DNA of 64,000 nucleotides from Neodontobutis hainanensis (taxonomy: Eukaryota; Chordata; Actinopteri; Gobiiformes; Odontobutidae): the NCBI GenBank assembly GCA_024349245.1, contig JALDNG010000026.1:3416001-3480000 (forward strand). The letters run 5' to 3'. Below are positions 1 through 9,840 of this stretch, piece by piece. The notes under the pieces were generated by a model. It was not told the DNA's origin. It did not search any database and worked only from the letters and a program-made list of their open reading frames with translations. Both the position numbers and the translations under genes were made by a program. How positions within the stretch are numbered: the first letter of the stretch is position 1; each line of letters starts with the position of its first letter.

Positions 1-1119
1 CACAGATTGGCTGACATCAGAGCGCCAGTAGCACCACGTAATTCTTAGCCCAAAAATATAATTTTCATGGTTCTTTTGATAGTTCTTAGACATGACATCA
101 GTAGAATCATGCATAGCACACTTACTTTCTCTTTAATTTAAACAACGTCTGTACGTTGGGAGAACCTGAAAAGACAGCTGCGCCCTCTACTTGCTAAAAG
201 TTACGCAGGATGGCTTTAAACATCTGTTATACATTTTGGAATGTTTTTTTTGCAAATTGACTGTTTTCTATAAATAATTTGTAAAATATAGTGTAATATG
301 TCAAAATGCCAATACAATCTGTTAATAAAACATGACTTTTGTCAGTGACAATCATTTAATTTTAACTTATACACTATGCAAATTTGGACAGAGATTAGAC
401 TTTAAAATAAATATACATTAGTGTGGACATTGGCTGAGTCAGCTTTCTGAAAGTCAAAGAAATGATCGGATATACAAAGCAAATTCAATCTTAGTAGCTC
501 TATCGGGACTTGTTAATACAACATTAGAGATTCACACTAAATGCTAGCTAAGTTTATTTTTTGGAATACACTACATTAAAGAATAGATCAATTTCATTCA
601 ACACATTACAGTGAGATAAACCGAAGTATGTTCACAGAAGATACAGTACAGTAAAGGTAAAAGGAGTAGATAAGTGCTACAAAATGCTGCCAAGTCAATG
701 CATTGTTTTTTAATGAGAAAACAATAAGGGTTTAGATTTAACTCTGAAGTCAATAGGGCTTTGCTAAAAAGCCTTGTGGCAGCACTGTATTTTAAACCAG
801 CTGAGAACAAGAAAACTGCTCTGGTAATAAGCTGACACAGGTGGCTATGGGGACATTTGGAGCTGTTTTGTTTTTAATTTGAGACGCTTGATGTCCAATC
901 ATCATTGAGGTGCATGCAGATAAGAGTGGCAAACAAAAAGAAGTTATACAAAATGTAAATCTGAGTTGCTGCATTTTCAGTAGTAACATGACACAACCTT
1001 ATCATACATATTTACGGTACGCTATTCAGAGATGTGGATTAGGATTAGTAGAACAATTACCTACTGGGTCTGTGATATAACCAAGTGAGAAATCAACTTG
1101 CTGAGTTTGTCTACGGAGC
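1..1119. other. No gene seen; A+T-rich intergenic or intronic DNA
   Basis: Open frames here are short and lack splice signals or recognisable domains. No repeat family is recognised. Confidence 0.6.
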
Positions 1120-1285
1120 TATGAGCATGTTTGTGTGAAAAAGGCAGTTTAAATCCTGGAGTTTGCATGTTCTTCCCGTGTTCGGGTGGGTTTCCTCTGG
1201 GTACTCTGGTTTCTCCCACCAACATCAAAACATGTGGCTTCCAACCAGGAATTTCCCCACATGGATAATAAAGGCATAGTAAAAA
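1120..1285 (+). mobile_element. SINE fragment, 3' half (fish GCATGTTCT-type family)
   Basis: The segment contains GGAGTTTGCATGTTCT, then GGGTTTCCTCTGGGTACTC, TGGTTTCTCCCACC and a tail resembling AGGAATTTCC..ATGGATAATAAAGG. This order is typical of a widespread fish SINE family. The copy at 19040-19245 has the same order and also keeps the tRNA-like B box, which is missing or unrecognisable here, so this copy appears 5'-truncated. The family assignment comes from remembered motif order. It is a non-coding retroposon relic and the frames across it are meaningless. Confidence 0.65.
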
Positions 1286-1930
1286 AAACATTTATAAAGT
1301 CATCTGCAAAAAGAAAGAACAGCACCACAGACTAAATGAATAGAAATATGCACCAAGTAACAACCACTGGCAAGACAGAAGTAGAGTCCTCTGTTTAAAT
1401 TTAAAATCGTTATCTCAGAGATGAATCTCAATAAAATGCAGACAATCTAAACCTTTGTGAGCAATACTGCCCTTTATAATAAACATGTACAAACCTTATC
1501 AGTTTTAACTTGAAAGGATGACAAAGTTTCTAAGCACATGTAATACTCACTCCACTTTTGCATCAATCTGCCATGTCACTTTTCTCTTTCCGCACAGCAT
1601 TCTTTCATCGTCCACACCAGCAGCTCATAGGCTCTTACTGGCTGTTTTAATCCCTTTTCTGCAACCTGTTCCAAAACAGGTTAGCTGTTCAGCAAAATAT
1701 ATTTCAACAGAAAGTTGACCAACTTTGAGATACTGAAAACCCCGGGGTAAACCTCCTGAATTGCAAAAATCCTGCTTTAAAGTTTAAAAGGTCAGGGAAA
1801 ACAGCAGTCAACAAAATATGACAAAAAGCCAAAACATGACTATTATGTTCTAAACATGTAACAATTTCAACAATAGAACTACTGCTACTTTTTACACAAA
1901 TTAAAAACATAACAGAAGTAAAAAAAAAAA
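1286..1930. other. No gene seen
   Basis: A+T-rich sequence without a recognisable exon or repeat. It ends in an A-rich run that leads into an (AAT)n tract at about 1931-1949, next to the tandem element array. Confidence 0.55.
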
Positions 1931-2809
1931 ATAATAATAATAATAATAAAAAATATAGCTGCAAGCAGCCATGACGGGGCCAAGCACTAGGCCGGCATTC
2001 AATCTCATGCCGACATAGCCGGCAGCATCAGACCAATGGCAGTAAGCATATAAAGACATTTCAATAAGACTTCAGTCTAAATGGCTGAAAAATCATCAAT
2101 ACGGTCTTTAGCACTTTGATTGAATGGTTTATCACGGTCGACCAGTAACCAAACTGATGTGTGAAACAACTAGAGTGCTCAAACTCTGCAGGCAGACTCA
2201 ATGTGTTGATGGCCGGCAGCATCAGACCAATGGCAGTAAGCAGTTAAAGACATTTTAATAAGACTTCAGTCTAAATGGCTGAAAAATCATCAATACGGTC
2301 TTTAGCACTTTGATTGAATGGTTTATCATGTCCAATCCAGAGGCAGCGCAGTAACCAAACTGATGTGTGAAACAACTAAGGTCCTCAAACTCAGCAGGCA
2401 GACTCAAGTCATGGTTGACATAACACGTAGTAAGTTTGGTTAGAAAATATTAAAGCATTGCAGAGATATAGCCTGACTTTTATTTTTGTGCGCACTAAGT
2501 TGATTTCATTTGCGCAGTATTCGACAACGGTTTGACGAATCAACTTTCTTTTAATAACTTTTTGTCATCATAGTCTGAAGAAGATCTGGTTCAATTTTGG
2601 TGAAAATCGGACAAACGGTGTGGGAGGAGTTTGAAAAAGTAGGTTTTGGAAAAAACAACATGGCAAACAGGACGTTTGTCCGAATAGGACATATTTGGTA
2701 TCTGGGCTCTCGGCTTGATCCAGTGAACACATTAAGACCATTTGTTTTACAATAGGTTAACGTAATAAAAGTTATTAGCATATTTATTGATTTGGGTTAT
2801 AACTTTTGA

Positions 2810-2825
2810 CCACAAGGTGGCGCTG
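2810..2825 (+). promoter_or_regulatory. CTCF-like core in unit 1 (site a)
   Basis: CCACAAGGTGGCGCTG fits the vertebrate CTCF core CCASYAGRKGGCRS with one mismatch, A at the Y position. It sits inside repeat unit 1 and is repeated in unit 2. Binding is unproven. Confidence 0.25.
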
Positions 2826-3082
2826 CCCCAAAACTTTTGAGTACCTTCAGGGCTTGGTCCCGAAGACACATACCAAGTTTCATAATGATGCGGCAATGCG
2901 TTAAAAAATATAGCACTTTTTGACAATATTCATAATGGCCGACGCTCAAAATGGCCGATATGGGAAAATTTGGTATCGCAGGACTCGGCATGATGCACTG
3001 AATCTAAAGAGACCAGTTTTATGATTTTTGGCAAAAGCGTTCAGAAGATATAAGCAAATAATTGACTTTTTATATCTCCTGA

Positions 3083-3098
3083 CCACTAGGAGGCGCTG
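3083..3098 (+). promoter_or_regulatory. CTCF-like core in unit 1 (site b)
   Basis: CCACTAGGAGGCGCTG fits the CTCF core CCASYAGRKGGCRS with one mismatch, A at the K position. It lies about 270 bp from site a in the same orientation and is repeated in unit 2. Binding is unproven. Confidence 0.3.
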
Positions 3099-3938
3099 CG
3101 CCAAAACTCTGCAGGCATCCTCAAATCTTAGTTGCAATAACATGTACTAAGTTTGGTGAGAATATGTTAAAGCATTGCAGAGATATAGCCTGACTTTCAT
3201 TTTTATGCACATTAAGTCAATTTTATTTGCGCGGTATTCGAAAACGGTTTGACGAATCAACTTTCTTTTAATAACTTTTTGTCAGCATAGCCGGAAGATG
3301 ATCTGGTTCAATTTTCGTGATAATCGGACAAACGGCCTAGGAGGAGTTTGCAAAAGTACATTTTTTAGAAAATTCAAAATGGCGGAAAAACTATCATGGC
3401 GGAAAATGACGTCATAGGGTGCAATCGAATCGTCATGAGCTAAGGAATCAGAGGAAAAAAGAATTTTAATTCTAGGCCTTACGGTTCAAAAGTTATTAAC
3501 ATAAACATAAGTCCGACTTTGGACAGTTGGTGGCGCTAGAGGGATTAAGGTAGACACTTCAGATTTGTCAGGATGACAGCTCACACTGTCCACTTTTAGT
3601 GTACCAAATTTCACAACTTTTTAGCATACGGTTCTATGGCCTACCATAGACTCCCATGCGGAATAATAATAATAATAAATATAGCTGCAAGCAGCCATGA
3701 CGGGGCCAAGCACTAGGCCGGCATTCAATCTCATGCCGACATAGCCGGCAGCATCAGACCAACGGCAGTAAGCAGTTAAAGAAATTTCAATAAGACTTCA
3801 GTCTAAATGGCTGAAAAATCATCAATACGGTCTTTAGCACTTTGATTGAATGGTTTATCACGGTCGACCAGTAACCAAACTGATGTGTGAAACAACTAGA
3901 GTGCTCAAACTCTGCAGGCAGACTCAATGTGTTGATGG

Positions 3939-4056
3939 CCGGCAGCATCAGACCAATGGCAGTAAGCATCTAAAGACATTTCAGTAAGATTTCAGTCTAA
4001 AAAGTCTTATTGAAATGTCTTTAGATGCTCACTGCCGTTGGTCTGATGCTGCCGGC
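3939..4056. repeat. Long inverted repeat (foldback) inside unit 2
   Basis: The arms at about 3939-3992 and 4003-4056 are near-perfect reverse complements with a spacer of about 10 bases. The left arm reads GCCGGCAGCATCAGACC onward and the right arm ends GGTCTGATGCTGCCGGC. The arms are the 5' module of the element in opposite orientations, so a partial inverted duplication happened here. Units 1 and 3 do not have it. Confidence 0.85.
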
Positions 4057-4280
4057 TATGTCGGCATGAGCTTTAATGCTCAAAACGTTATACAGTATGT
4101 TTAGACAGTTTACAACTTAAATTGTGAAAAACTAAATCGGCAGTTCTAACAAAACCAAGACTACTCAAATGCCCAGGTAACAGCATCGCTAATGGTCCAG
4201 CTCCTATGTAATACGTTATGTTATGTAATTCCCTATTTTCTAAGACTCTTGGCAGTCTCAGAAATGCCCAGTAAGCCATC
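4057..4280. other. Unassigned insert inside unit 2
   Basis: This segment has no counterpart in units 1 or 3. Element sequence stops after the right arm of the foldback and resumes at GGTCTTTAGCACTTTG near 4283. I recognise no family and no clear target duplication. Confidence 0.5.
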
Positions 4281-4796
4281 TATGGTCTTTAGCACTTTGA
4301 TTGAATGGTTTATCACGGTCGACCTAGAGGCAGCGCAGTAACCAAACTGATGTGTGAAACAACTAAAGTCCTCAAACTCTGCAGGCAGACTCAAGTCATG
4401 GTTGCCATAACAATTACTAAGTTTGGTTAGAAAATATTAAAGCATTGCAGAGATATAGCCCGACTTTCATTTTTGAGCGCATTAAGTCAAATTCATTTGC
4501 ACGGTATTCGCAAACGGTTTGACTAATCAACTTAATTCTCATAACTCTTTGTCAGCATGGTCTGAAGATGTTATGATTCAATTTTGGTAAAAATCGGACA
4601 AACGGTGTGGGAGGAGTTCGAAAAAGTAGGTTTTCGAAAAAACAACATGGCAAACAGGACGTTTGTCCAAATAGGACATATTTGTTATCTGTGCTCTCGG
4701 CTTGATCCAGTGAACACATTAAGACCATTTGTTTTACAATAGGGTAACGTAATAAAAGTTATTAGCATATTTATTGATTTGGGTTATAACTTTTGA

Positions 4797-4812
4797 CCAC
4801 AAGGTGGCGCTG
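4797..4812 (+). promoter_or_regulatory. CTCF-like core in unit 2 (site a)
   Basis: Same 16-mer, CCACAAGGTGGCGCTG, as at 2810 in unit 1, with one mismatch to the CTCF core. Confidence 0.25.
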
Positions 4813-5070
4813 CCCCAAAACTTTTGAGTGCCTTCAGGGCTTGGTCCCGAAGACACATACCAAGTTTCATAATGATGCGGCAATGCGTTCAAAAAATATA
4901 GCACTTTTTGACAATATTCATAATGGCCGACTCTCAAAATGGCCGATATGGGAAAATTTGGTATCGCAGGACTCGGCATGACGCACTGAATCTAAAGAGA
5001 CCAGTTTTATGATTTTTGGCAAAAGCGTTCAGAAGATATAAGCAAATAATTCACTTTTTATATCTCCTGA

Positions 5071-5086
5071 CCACTAGGAGGCGCTG
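5071..5086 (+). promoter_or_regulatory. CTCF-like core in unit 2 (site b)
   Basis: Same 16-mer, CCACTAGGAGGCGCTG, as at 3083 in unit 1, with one mismatch to the CTCF core. Confidence 0.3.
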
Positions 5087-5649
5087 CGCCAAAACTCTGC
5101 AGGCATCCTCAAAACATGGTTGCCATAACACGTACTAAGTTTGGTTGGAATATGTTAAAGCATTGCAGAGATATACCCCAACATTTATTTTTGTGCGCAC
5201 TAAGTCGAATTCATTTGCGCGGTATTCGACAACGGTTTGAAGAATCAACTTTATTCTCATAACTTTTAGTCAGCATAGTCTGAAGAAGATCTGGTTCAAT
5301 TTTCATAAAAATCGGGCTACGGCCTAGGAGGAGTTCGCAAAAGTACGTTTTTAGAAAATTCAAAATGGCGGAAAAACTATCATGGCGGAAAATGACGTCA
5401 TAGGGTGCACTCGAATCGGCATGAGCTAAGGAATCAGAGGAAAAAAGAATTTTAATTCTAGGTCTTACGGTTAAAAAGTTATTAACATAAACATAAGTCC
5501 GACTTTGGACAGTTGGTGGCGCTAGAGGGATTAAGGTAGACACTTCAGATTGGTTAGGATGACAGTTCACACTGTCCACTATTAGTGTACCAAATTTCAC
5601 AACTTTTTAGCATACGGTTCTATGGGCTGCCATAGACTTACATTGCAGG

Positions 5650-5680
<31 letters not shown>

Positions 5681-5717
5681 GAAATCTAACGAATACAATA
5701 GGGTCTACGCACCTTCG

Positions 5718-5767
5718 GTGCTTGGCCCCTAAATATAGCTGCAAGCAGCAATGACGGGGCCAAGCAC
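5718..5767. repeat. Junction cruciform between units 2 and 3
   Basis: GTGCTTGGCCCC (5718-5729, right end of unit 2) and GGGGCCAAGCAC (5756-5767, left end of unit 3) form a perfect 12-bp stem around 26 bases. The loop holds a second hairpin, GCTGC-AA-GCAGC (5738-5749). The overlapping 3' hairpin GCACC-TTC-GGTGC lies at 5709-5721. The structure exists only because the two units are joined head to tail. Confidence 0.9.
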
Positions 5768-6876
5768 AAGCCGGCATTCAATCTCATGCCGACCTGGGTG
5801 GCAGCATCAGACCAATGGCAGTAAGCAGTTAAAGACATTTCAATAAGACTTCAGTCTAAATGGCTCAAAAATCATCAATATGGTCTTTAGCACTTTGATT
5901 GAATGGTTTATCACGGTCGACCCAGAGGCAGCGCAGTAACCTCACTGATGTGTGAAACAACTAGAGTGCTCAAACTCTGCAGGCAGACTCAAACTCTGCA
6001 GGCAGCCTCAATGTGTTGATGGCGGCAGCATCAGACCAATGGCAGTAAGCAGTTAAAGACATTTCAATAAGACTTCAGTCTAAATGGCTGAAAAATCATC
6101 AATACGGTCTTTAGCACTTTGATTGAAAGCTTTATCACGGTTGACCAGTAACCAAACTGATGTGTGAAACAACTAGAGTGCTCAAACTCTGCAGGCAGAC
6201 TCGAGTCATGGTTGCCATAACACGTACTAAGTTTGGTTATAATATGTTAAAGCATTGCAGAGATATAGCCTGACATTTAATTTTGTGCGCACTAAGTCGA
6301 ATTTATTTGCGCGGTATTTGACAACGGTTTGAAGAATCAACTTTATTCTCATAACTTTTAGTCAGCATAGTCTGAAGATGATCTGGTTCAATTTTCGTGA
6401 AAATCAGGGCTACGGCCTAGGAGGAGTTCGCAAAAGTACGTTTTTTAGAAAATTCAAAATGGCGGAAAAACTATCATGGCGGAAAATGACGTCATAGGGT
6501 GCAATCGAATCGTCATGAGCTAAGGAATCAGAGGAAAAAAGAATTTTAATTCTAGGCCTTACGGTTCAAAAGTTATTAGAATAAACATAAGTCCAACTTT
6601 GGACAGTTGGTGGCGCTAGAGGGATTAAGGTAGACACTTCAGATTGGTTAGGATGACAGGTGACACTGTCCACTATTAGTGTACCAAATTTCACAACTTT
6701 TTAGCATACGGTTCTATGGGCTGCCATAGACTTACATTGCAGGATAATAATAATAATAATAAGAAATCTAACGGTTTCAATAGGGTCTACGCACCTTCGG
6801 TGCTTGGCCCCTAATAATAATAAGAAATCTAACGAATACAATAGGGGCTACGCACCTTCGGTGCTTGGCCCCTAAT
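5732..6876. mobile_element. Tandem interspersed element, unit 3 (internally deleted, duplicated 3' end)
   Basis: The unit starts ATATAGCTGCAAGCAGC with GGGGCCAAGCAC at 5756-5767. The 5' module is present twice, from about 5800 and 6024. The central part that carries the CTCF-like motifs in units 1 and 2 is missing, so the sequence passes from the 5' part to the GCGGTATTTGACAACGG region. The 3' end has the (AAT)n tract and GTGCTTGGCCCC at 6800-6811, then a second terminus about 60 bp on (6861-6872). Both termini are followed by TAAT. No coding sequence is recognised. Confidence 0.8.
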
Positions 6877-7130
6877 AAGAACCTAAGAGTGGGATGACAT
6901 GAAAAGACAAGTGTTGCATTAGTACAACATTGGGGCTCCTTGTTGTGTGTGCTTTCTCTCTCATGCTCAATTGGCTGCGTGAGACACTGATACACAGCGA
7001 TCCGCCCTAATGGACTCCGCTCTGCCGGGAGTCCTAATTCACAGAGAAAATGATCACCTGGCGTCGGGCGGCTCTGAGCAAAAGGGGGAATGAGTGAACA
7101 GATGTACGAGGAGTGCGGGTTAGCCTGTTA
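6877..7130. other. Single-copy-looking DNA with a 7-bp hairpin
   Basis: No exon is evident. GGACTCC at 7012-7018 and GGAGTCC at 7028-7034 form a perfect 7-bp stem with a 9-base loop. The flanking mixed-composition sequence, CCTAAT..GTCCTAATTCACAG, looks more constrained than its surroundings, but this is impression only. Confidence 0.4.
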
Positions 7131-7155
7131 CACACACACACGCACACACACACAC

Positions 7156-7245
<90 letters not shown>
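7131..7245. repeat. (CA)n microsatellite
   Basis: About 115 bp of CA dinucleotides, with two CG interruptions near the left end. Open frames on both strands here are TH or CV dipeptide artefacts. Confidence 0.98.
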
Positions 7246-7249
<4 letters not shown>

Positions 7250-7525
7250 TATCACACAGCTGCAGCTCTGATCTCCTTTAGCCCCCGACATGCTCGGCTC
7301 CCTTGGCCCTCCTTTTACAACACCTCATTCACCCTCTGACTCCAGCCTTCACCCCTATTCCACCTTCCCCTCATTCCTTCGTCTAAATGCTTTGCATGGC
7401 TCAGCTCTTCCCACTCTTTTCCTTTCCAAGGAACAATGCACCGCTTAGCATTTTGAATTCCGTCTTTGTTCTCTAAATAAATTGCCATGTAAATACCATG
7501 TGTTTTAGCATTTTAGAGCATTGCG
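7246..7525. other. No gene seen; pyrimidine-rich flank
   Basis: C/T-rich, low-complexity sequence after the CA array. No splice-like or coding signal is supported. Confidence 0.5.
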
Positions 7526-7750
7526 GTTGGGCGTAATAGCTCAATGGTAGAGTGGTTGTCCCCTAACCCGGAGGGTTGGTGGTTTGATTCCCACTGTTCC
7601 CATGAGTAATACTGTTGTTGTGTCCTTGGACAAGACACCTAACCCACCTTGCCTCCAGTGGTGTTCCAGCTGTAACACTGGTGAATGGAAGCCTAATGTA
7701 AGTCGCTTTGGATAAAAGCGTTTGCTTAATTGAATAAATATAAATGTAAC
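7526..7750 (+). mobile_element. tRNA-derived SINE with L2-type 3' tail
   Basis: The head contains a pol III A box (TAGCTCAATGGTAGAGTGG, about 7536-7554) and a B box (GGTTTGATTCCC, 7581-7592), as in a tRNA. The body includes CAAGACACCTAACCCACC and CCAGTGGTGTTCCAGC. The tail reads AAGTCGCTTTGGATAAAAGCG then TTGAATAAATA, the end shared by many fish SINEs and L2-clade LINEs, whose enzymes are thought to mobilise them. It looks nearly full length. A shorter, degraded relative of the same body lies on the minus strand at 49396-49588. I see no certain target duplication. Confidence 0.9.
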
Positions 7751-8725
7751 AATACAAAACAACATTATGGGTGTGTTTAGGCAAGACGCACACCTGTGGG
7801 TTAATATATTATAATAATATAGTAATCATAGTGTACTATGTAGATACATGTTATTACAGTTTGTTACACAAGGAGGTAGATACAATGTAAAGTGAAACCT
7901 AATTCAATTTTCAAGACCCTGCAGTCTCACCTGGTGTGTGAAAAATGTGTAGAATGTGTAAAATTGTAGTTTCAATGTCATACTGGTTGTAAAATATGTG
8001 CCATTATGATCTTGAAGCAAACTATTATATTATATAGTATATTATATAAAAAAACTAACTTTTCTAAATATAATAAATAATTACTGACCATGACAAAACA
8101 CAATAAAAGACACATGACATAATAAATGACCATGACACAAGCTAAGGTCTCCCACAGTTAGCTCCTGGGTTTTATTTCCCATCCACCACCCATACCTTCT
8201 CCATTTTTCAAAAACAAAAAAAACAAAAAAAAACAAATAAACATGGTATTTTTAGAGGTGCATATTGTACTATGTTTTCTGTATTTCATTTTCAAATCCT
8301 TCCTATTCCATCCTTTTCTCACTTTCCTCTTTTCTGTGCCGGTGTCTTTCCCTCTTTCCTCACCCTCCCCTGTCCCTCTCCCCTCTCGCTCTGTCCTCGA
8401 GTGGCCAGGAGAATGATTATGCGAAACAGGACTGAGATCCATCAATGTGTCACCAGCTTGTTCCCCAAGTCCCCTCTGAGGGCCCGGTCCCCACCACCAC
8501 CGCACGGACGCACCTCCTCCCCCTGTGGTCCCGCTCCGACCCACCGGCCAGCAGTGCATTAGCATGGCAGAGAACGGCGACGAGACGAGGCACGCTCTCA
8601 TTGACAATAGGGGTAATTGGAACTCGCCTTGATTTAACATTGTTCTTATTGGTGACTGTCTGGCTGTAATGCAGTGCCACACATGAGATTCTCGTGAGCA
8701 AAAACAAAGCACAGAAAAAGACAGA
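7751..8725. other. No gene seen
   Basis: A+T-rich sequence, then a C-rich stretch at about 8300-8560 that gives long but low-complexity frames on both strands. No domain, splice pair or repeat is recognised. Confidence 0.5.
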
Positions 8726-8869
8726 GTCACATGACCTTGCCATGAAGACAAGTATATATCTGTGTGAATCAAAGGGCAAGTCAATTCTATTCTCAGCCTC
8801 AGAAACAAGTCTACATAGACGAAGAAAAAAAAAGATCTGACCTAAAGCCATGGACCTCCTACCTTTATC
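8726..8869. repeat. Dispersed ~150-bp repeat, copy 1
   Basis: It runs from GTCACATGACCTTGCCAT to CCTACCTTTATC and is collinear with 14095-14251. Shared blocks include TATATATCTGTGTGAA, CTATTCTCAGCCTCAG and CCTAAAGCCATG. Both copies are in the same orientation, 5.4 kb apart. The family is not recognised. Confidence 0.75.
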
Positions 8870-8994
8870 CCTCCATCATTTATGTTAAAGTATTCTCATA
8901 ATACCCCACCCTCAAAACCTTACAGTCCAAAATAAAAACATAGACAACGTTTATCCATGAAAAGTTCATACAATAAACATTATTGGCTTTTGGA
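8870..8994. other. No gene seen
   Basis: Short A+T-rich spacer. Confidence 0.5.
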
Positions 8995-9500
8995 GAGTGG
9001 TGGACCGTCAGGGCCAGCAAGGCCTTCTCTGCTAGCCCTAAATAATTAAAAACAAATCAATTTTTATTTAGTTTGTAATTTATTTCTGCATTATGATTGA
9101 AGTCGCTTACAATATTTATTTTTTATGTTTTATTCAACCTTTATTTATTGAACAAAACATCAGTTGCTGAAACTAAACTGAATTTAGGACATAAAAAGTG
9201 ACTTGAACACTTCTTGCTTTCAATTGCCTGATGGGACCAGCAGAACAGACTCTGCTAGTCTTTTGTTGAAAGGCCATATGCATGAGTTGTAGTTAGCATT
9301 AATGACTAAATTATCAGCCAATCAATGACGTTCAGTTATGGAAAATTGCCTAGGCCTAGCATTGTGTCCAGAGCTAGCTCCATGCTCTCTATTGGCTAGT
9401 CTTCCTTGTGTGCCTATGTAAACTGAACTGCTGTTGAAGCAAATATTGTTGCTTATCTATTAAAATCGCCTTTTTAAGGCGCTTATTAACAACTCTATTA
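8995..9500. mobile_element. Possible degraded DNA transposon or unknown repeat
   Basis: The left edge, GGACCGTCAGGGCCAGCAAGG followed by GCTAGCCCT, is an imperfect hairpin of a kind seen at the ends of some fish class II elements. A second hairpin-like pair, CAGCAGA..TCTGCTAG, lies near 9238-9260. No transposase frame and no matching far end were found, so both the right boundary and the class are uncertain. Confidence 0.3.
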
Positions 9501-9693
9501 AACTAGATTTACTAACAAAGACCGGTAAAAGTTTTGTAAGAAATTTCAAAGACTGCGACTTAGAGCGATATGAGTGGCTAACTGCTAGCACTGAACACAA
9601 CTAGCTCTTTTGCAGGTCGTGTTTACTTGTCAACACCAAGCCTCTCTCATGGAAACTTTTAAATGGTCCTTGAGTAAGGGTGCCGCCATATGG

Positions 9694-9723
9694 CGAAATA
9701 CAGCGAAATACAGCGAAATACAG
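9694..9723. repeat. Three perfect tandem copies of a 10-mer
   Basis: CGAAATACAG is repeated at 9694, 9704 and 9714 without change. A partial fourth unit (CAATATA) follows. Confidence 0.95.
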
Positions 9724-9840
9724 CAATATACCTTCGTCCACAAGAGGGCAGGCTCCAAAAGCAGAAATAAAAAGAGAAACCCAAATGCGACAGCTTGGTA
9801 CAAAAGATGGCTCCGGTCTCTACAGCTATTTATACAGACT

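Larger units (their letters stand above)
1954..3677. mobile_element. Tandem interspersed element, unit 1 (foldback-ended fish repeat)
   Basis: The unit begins TATAGCTGCAAGCAGC, followed by GGGGCCAAGCAC at 1976-1987, the left 12-bp subterminal repeat. Its 5' part holds two copies of a module of about 194 bp, starting near 2021 and 2215 (GGCAGCATCAGACCAATGG through TGATGTGTGAAACAAC). The middle and 3' parts are collinear with unit 2 and end in (AAT)n at 3662-3677. The right-hand GTGCTTGGCCCC found in units 2 and 3 is absent, so this unit lacks its 3' terminus. No frame resembles a transposase, so it is non-autonomous. The opening motif is familiar from many fish genomes, but I cannot assign a family name with certainty. 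Confidence 0.8.
3681..5731. mobile_element. Tandem interspersed element, unit 2 (most complete, with foldback and insert)
   Basis: The unit starts ATAGCTGCAAGCAGCC with GGGGCCAAGCAC at 3702-3713. It ends with (AAT)n at about 5652-5679, a GCACC-TTC-GGTGC hairpin at 5709-5721 and GTGCTTGGCCCC at 5718-5729. The 12-bp ends are perfect reverse complements. It carries the duplicated 5' module (starts about 3747 and 3941), but the second module is interrupted by a foldback (3939-4056) and about 220 bp of foreign-looking DNA. The remainder, 4281-5731, is collinear with unit 1. No coding capacity for a transposase is visible. It abuts unit 3 directly, with no spacer. Confidence 0.82.

Noticed and set aside
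5211..5600. 129-aa minus-strand open frame
   Set aside because: It lies inside repeat unit 2 and is not kept open in the sister units, so it is not a transposon gene.
1954..6876. CRISPR array or classical satellite
   Set aside because: Units are 1.1-2 kb with transposon-like ends and unequal internal structure, in a vertebrate-type genome.
7034..7291. 85-aa minus and 63-aa plus frames with Cys-Val or Thr-His repeats
   Set aside because: They are translations of the (CA)n microsatellite. The same applies at 14697-14921, 20972-21356 and 30278-30674.
7526..7610. True tRNA gene
   Set aside because: The A and B boxes belong to a SINE head. No complete cloverleaf or acceptor stem follows, and the SINE body continues past the tRNA-like part.
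8158..8808. 216-aa minus-strand open frame
   Set aside because: Low-complexity G/A-rich translation with no domain. Part of it overlaps a repeated segment also seen at 14.1 kb.
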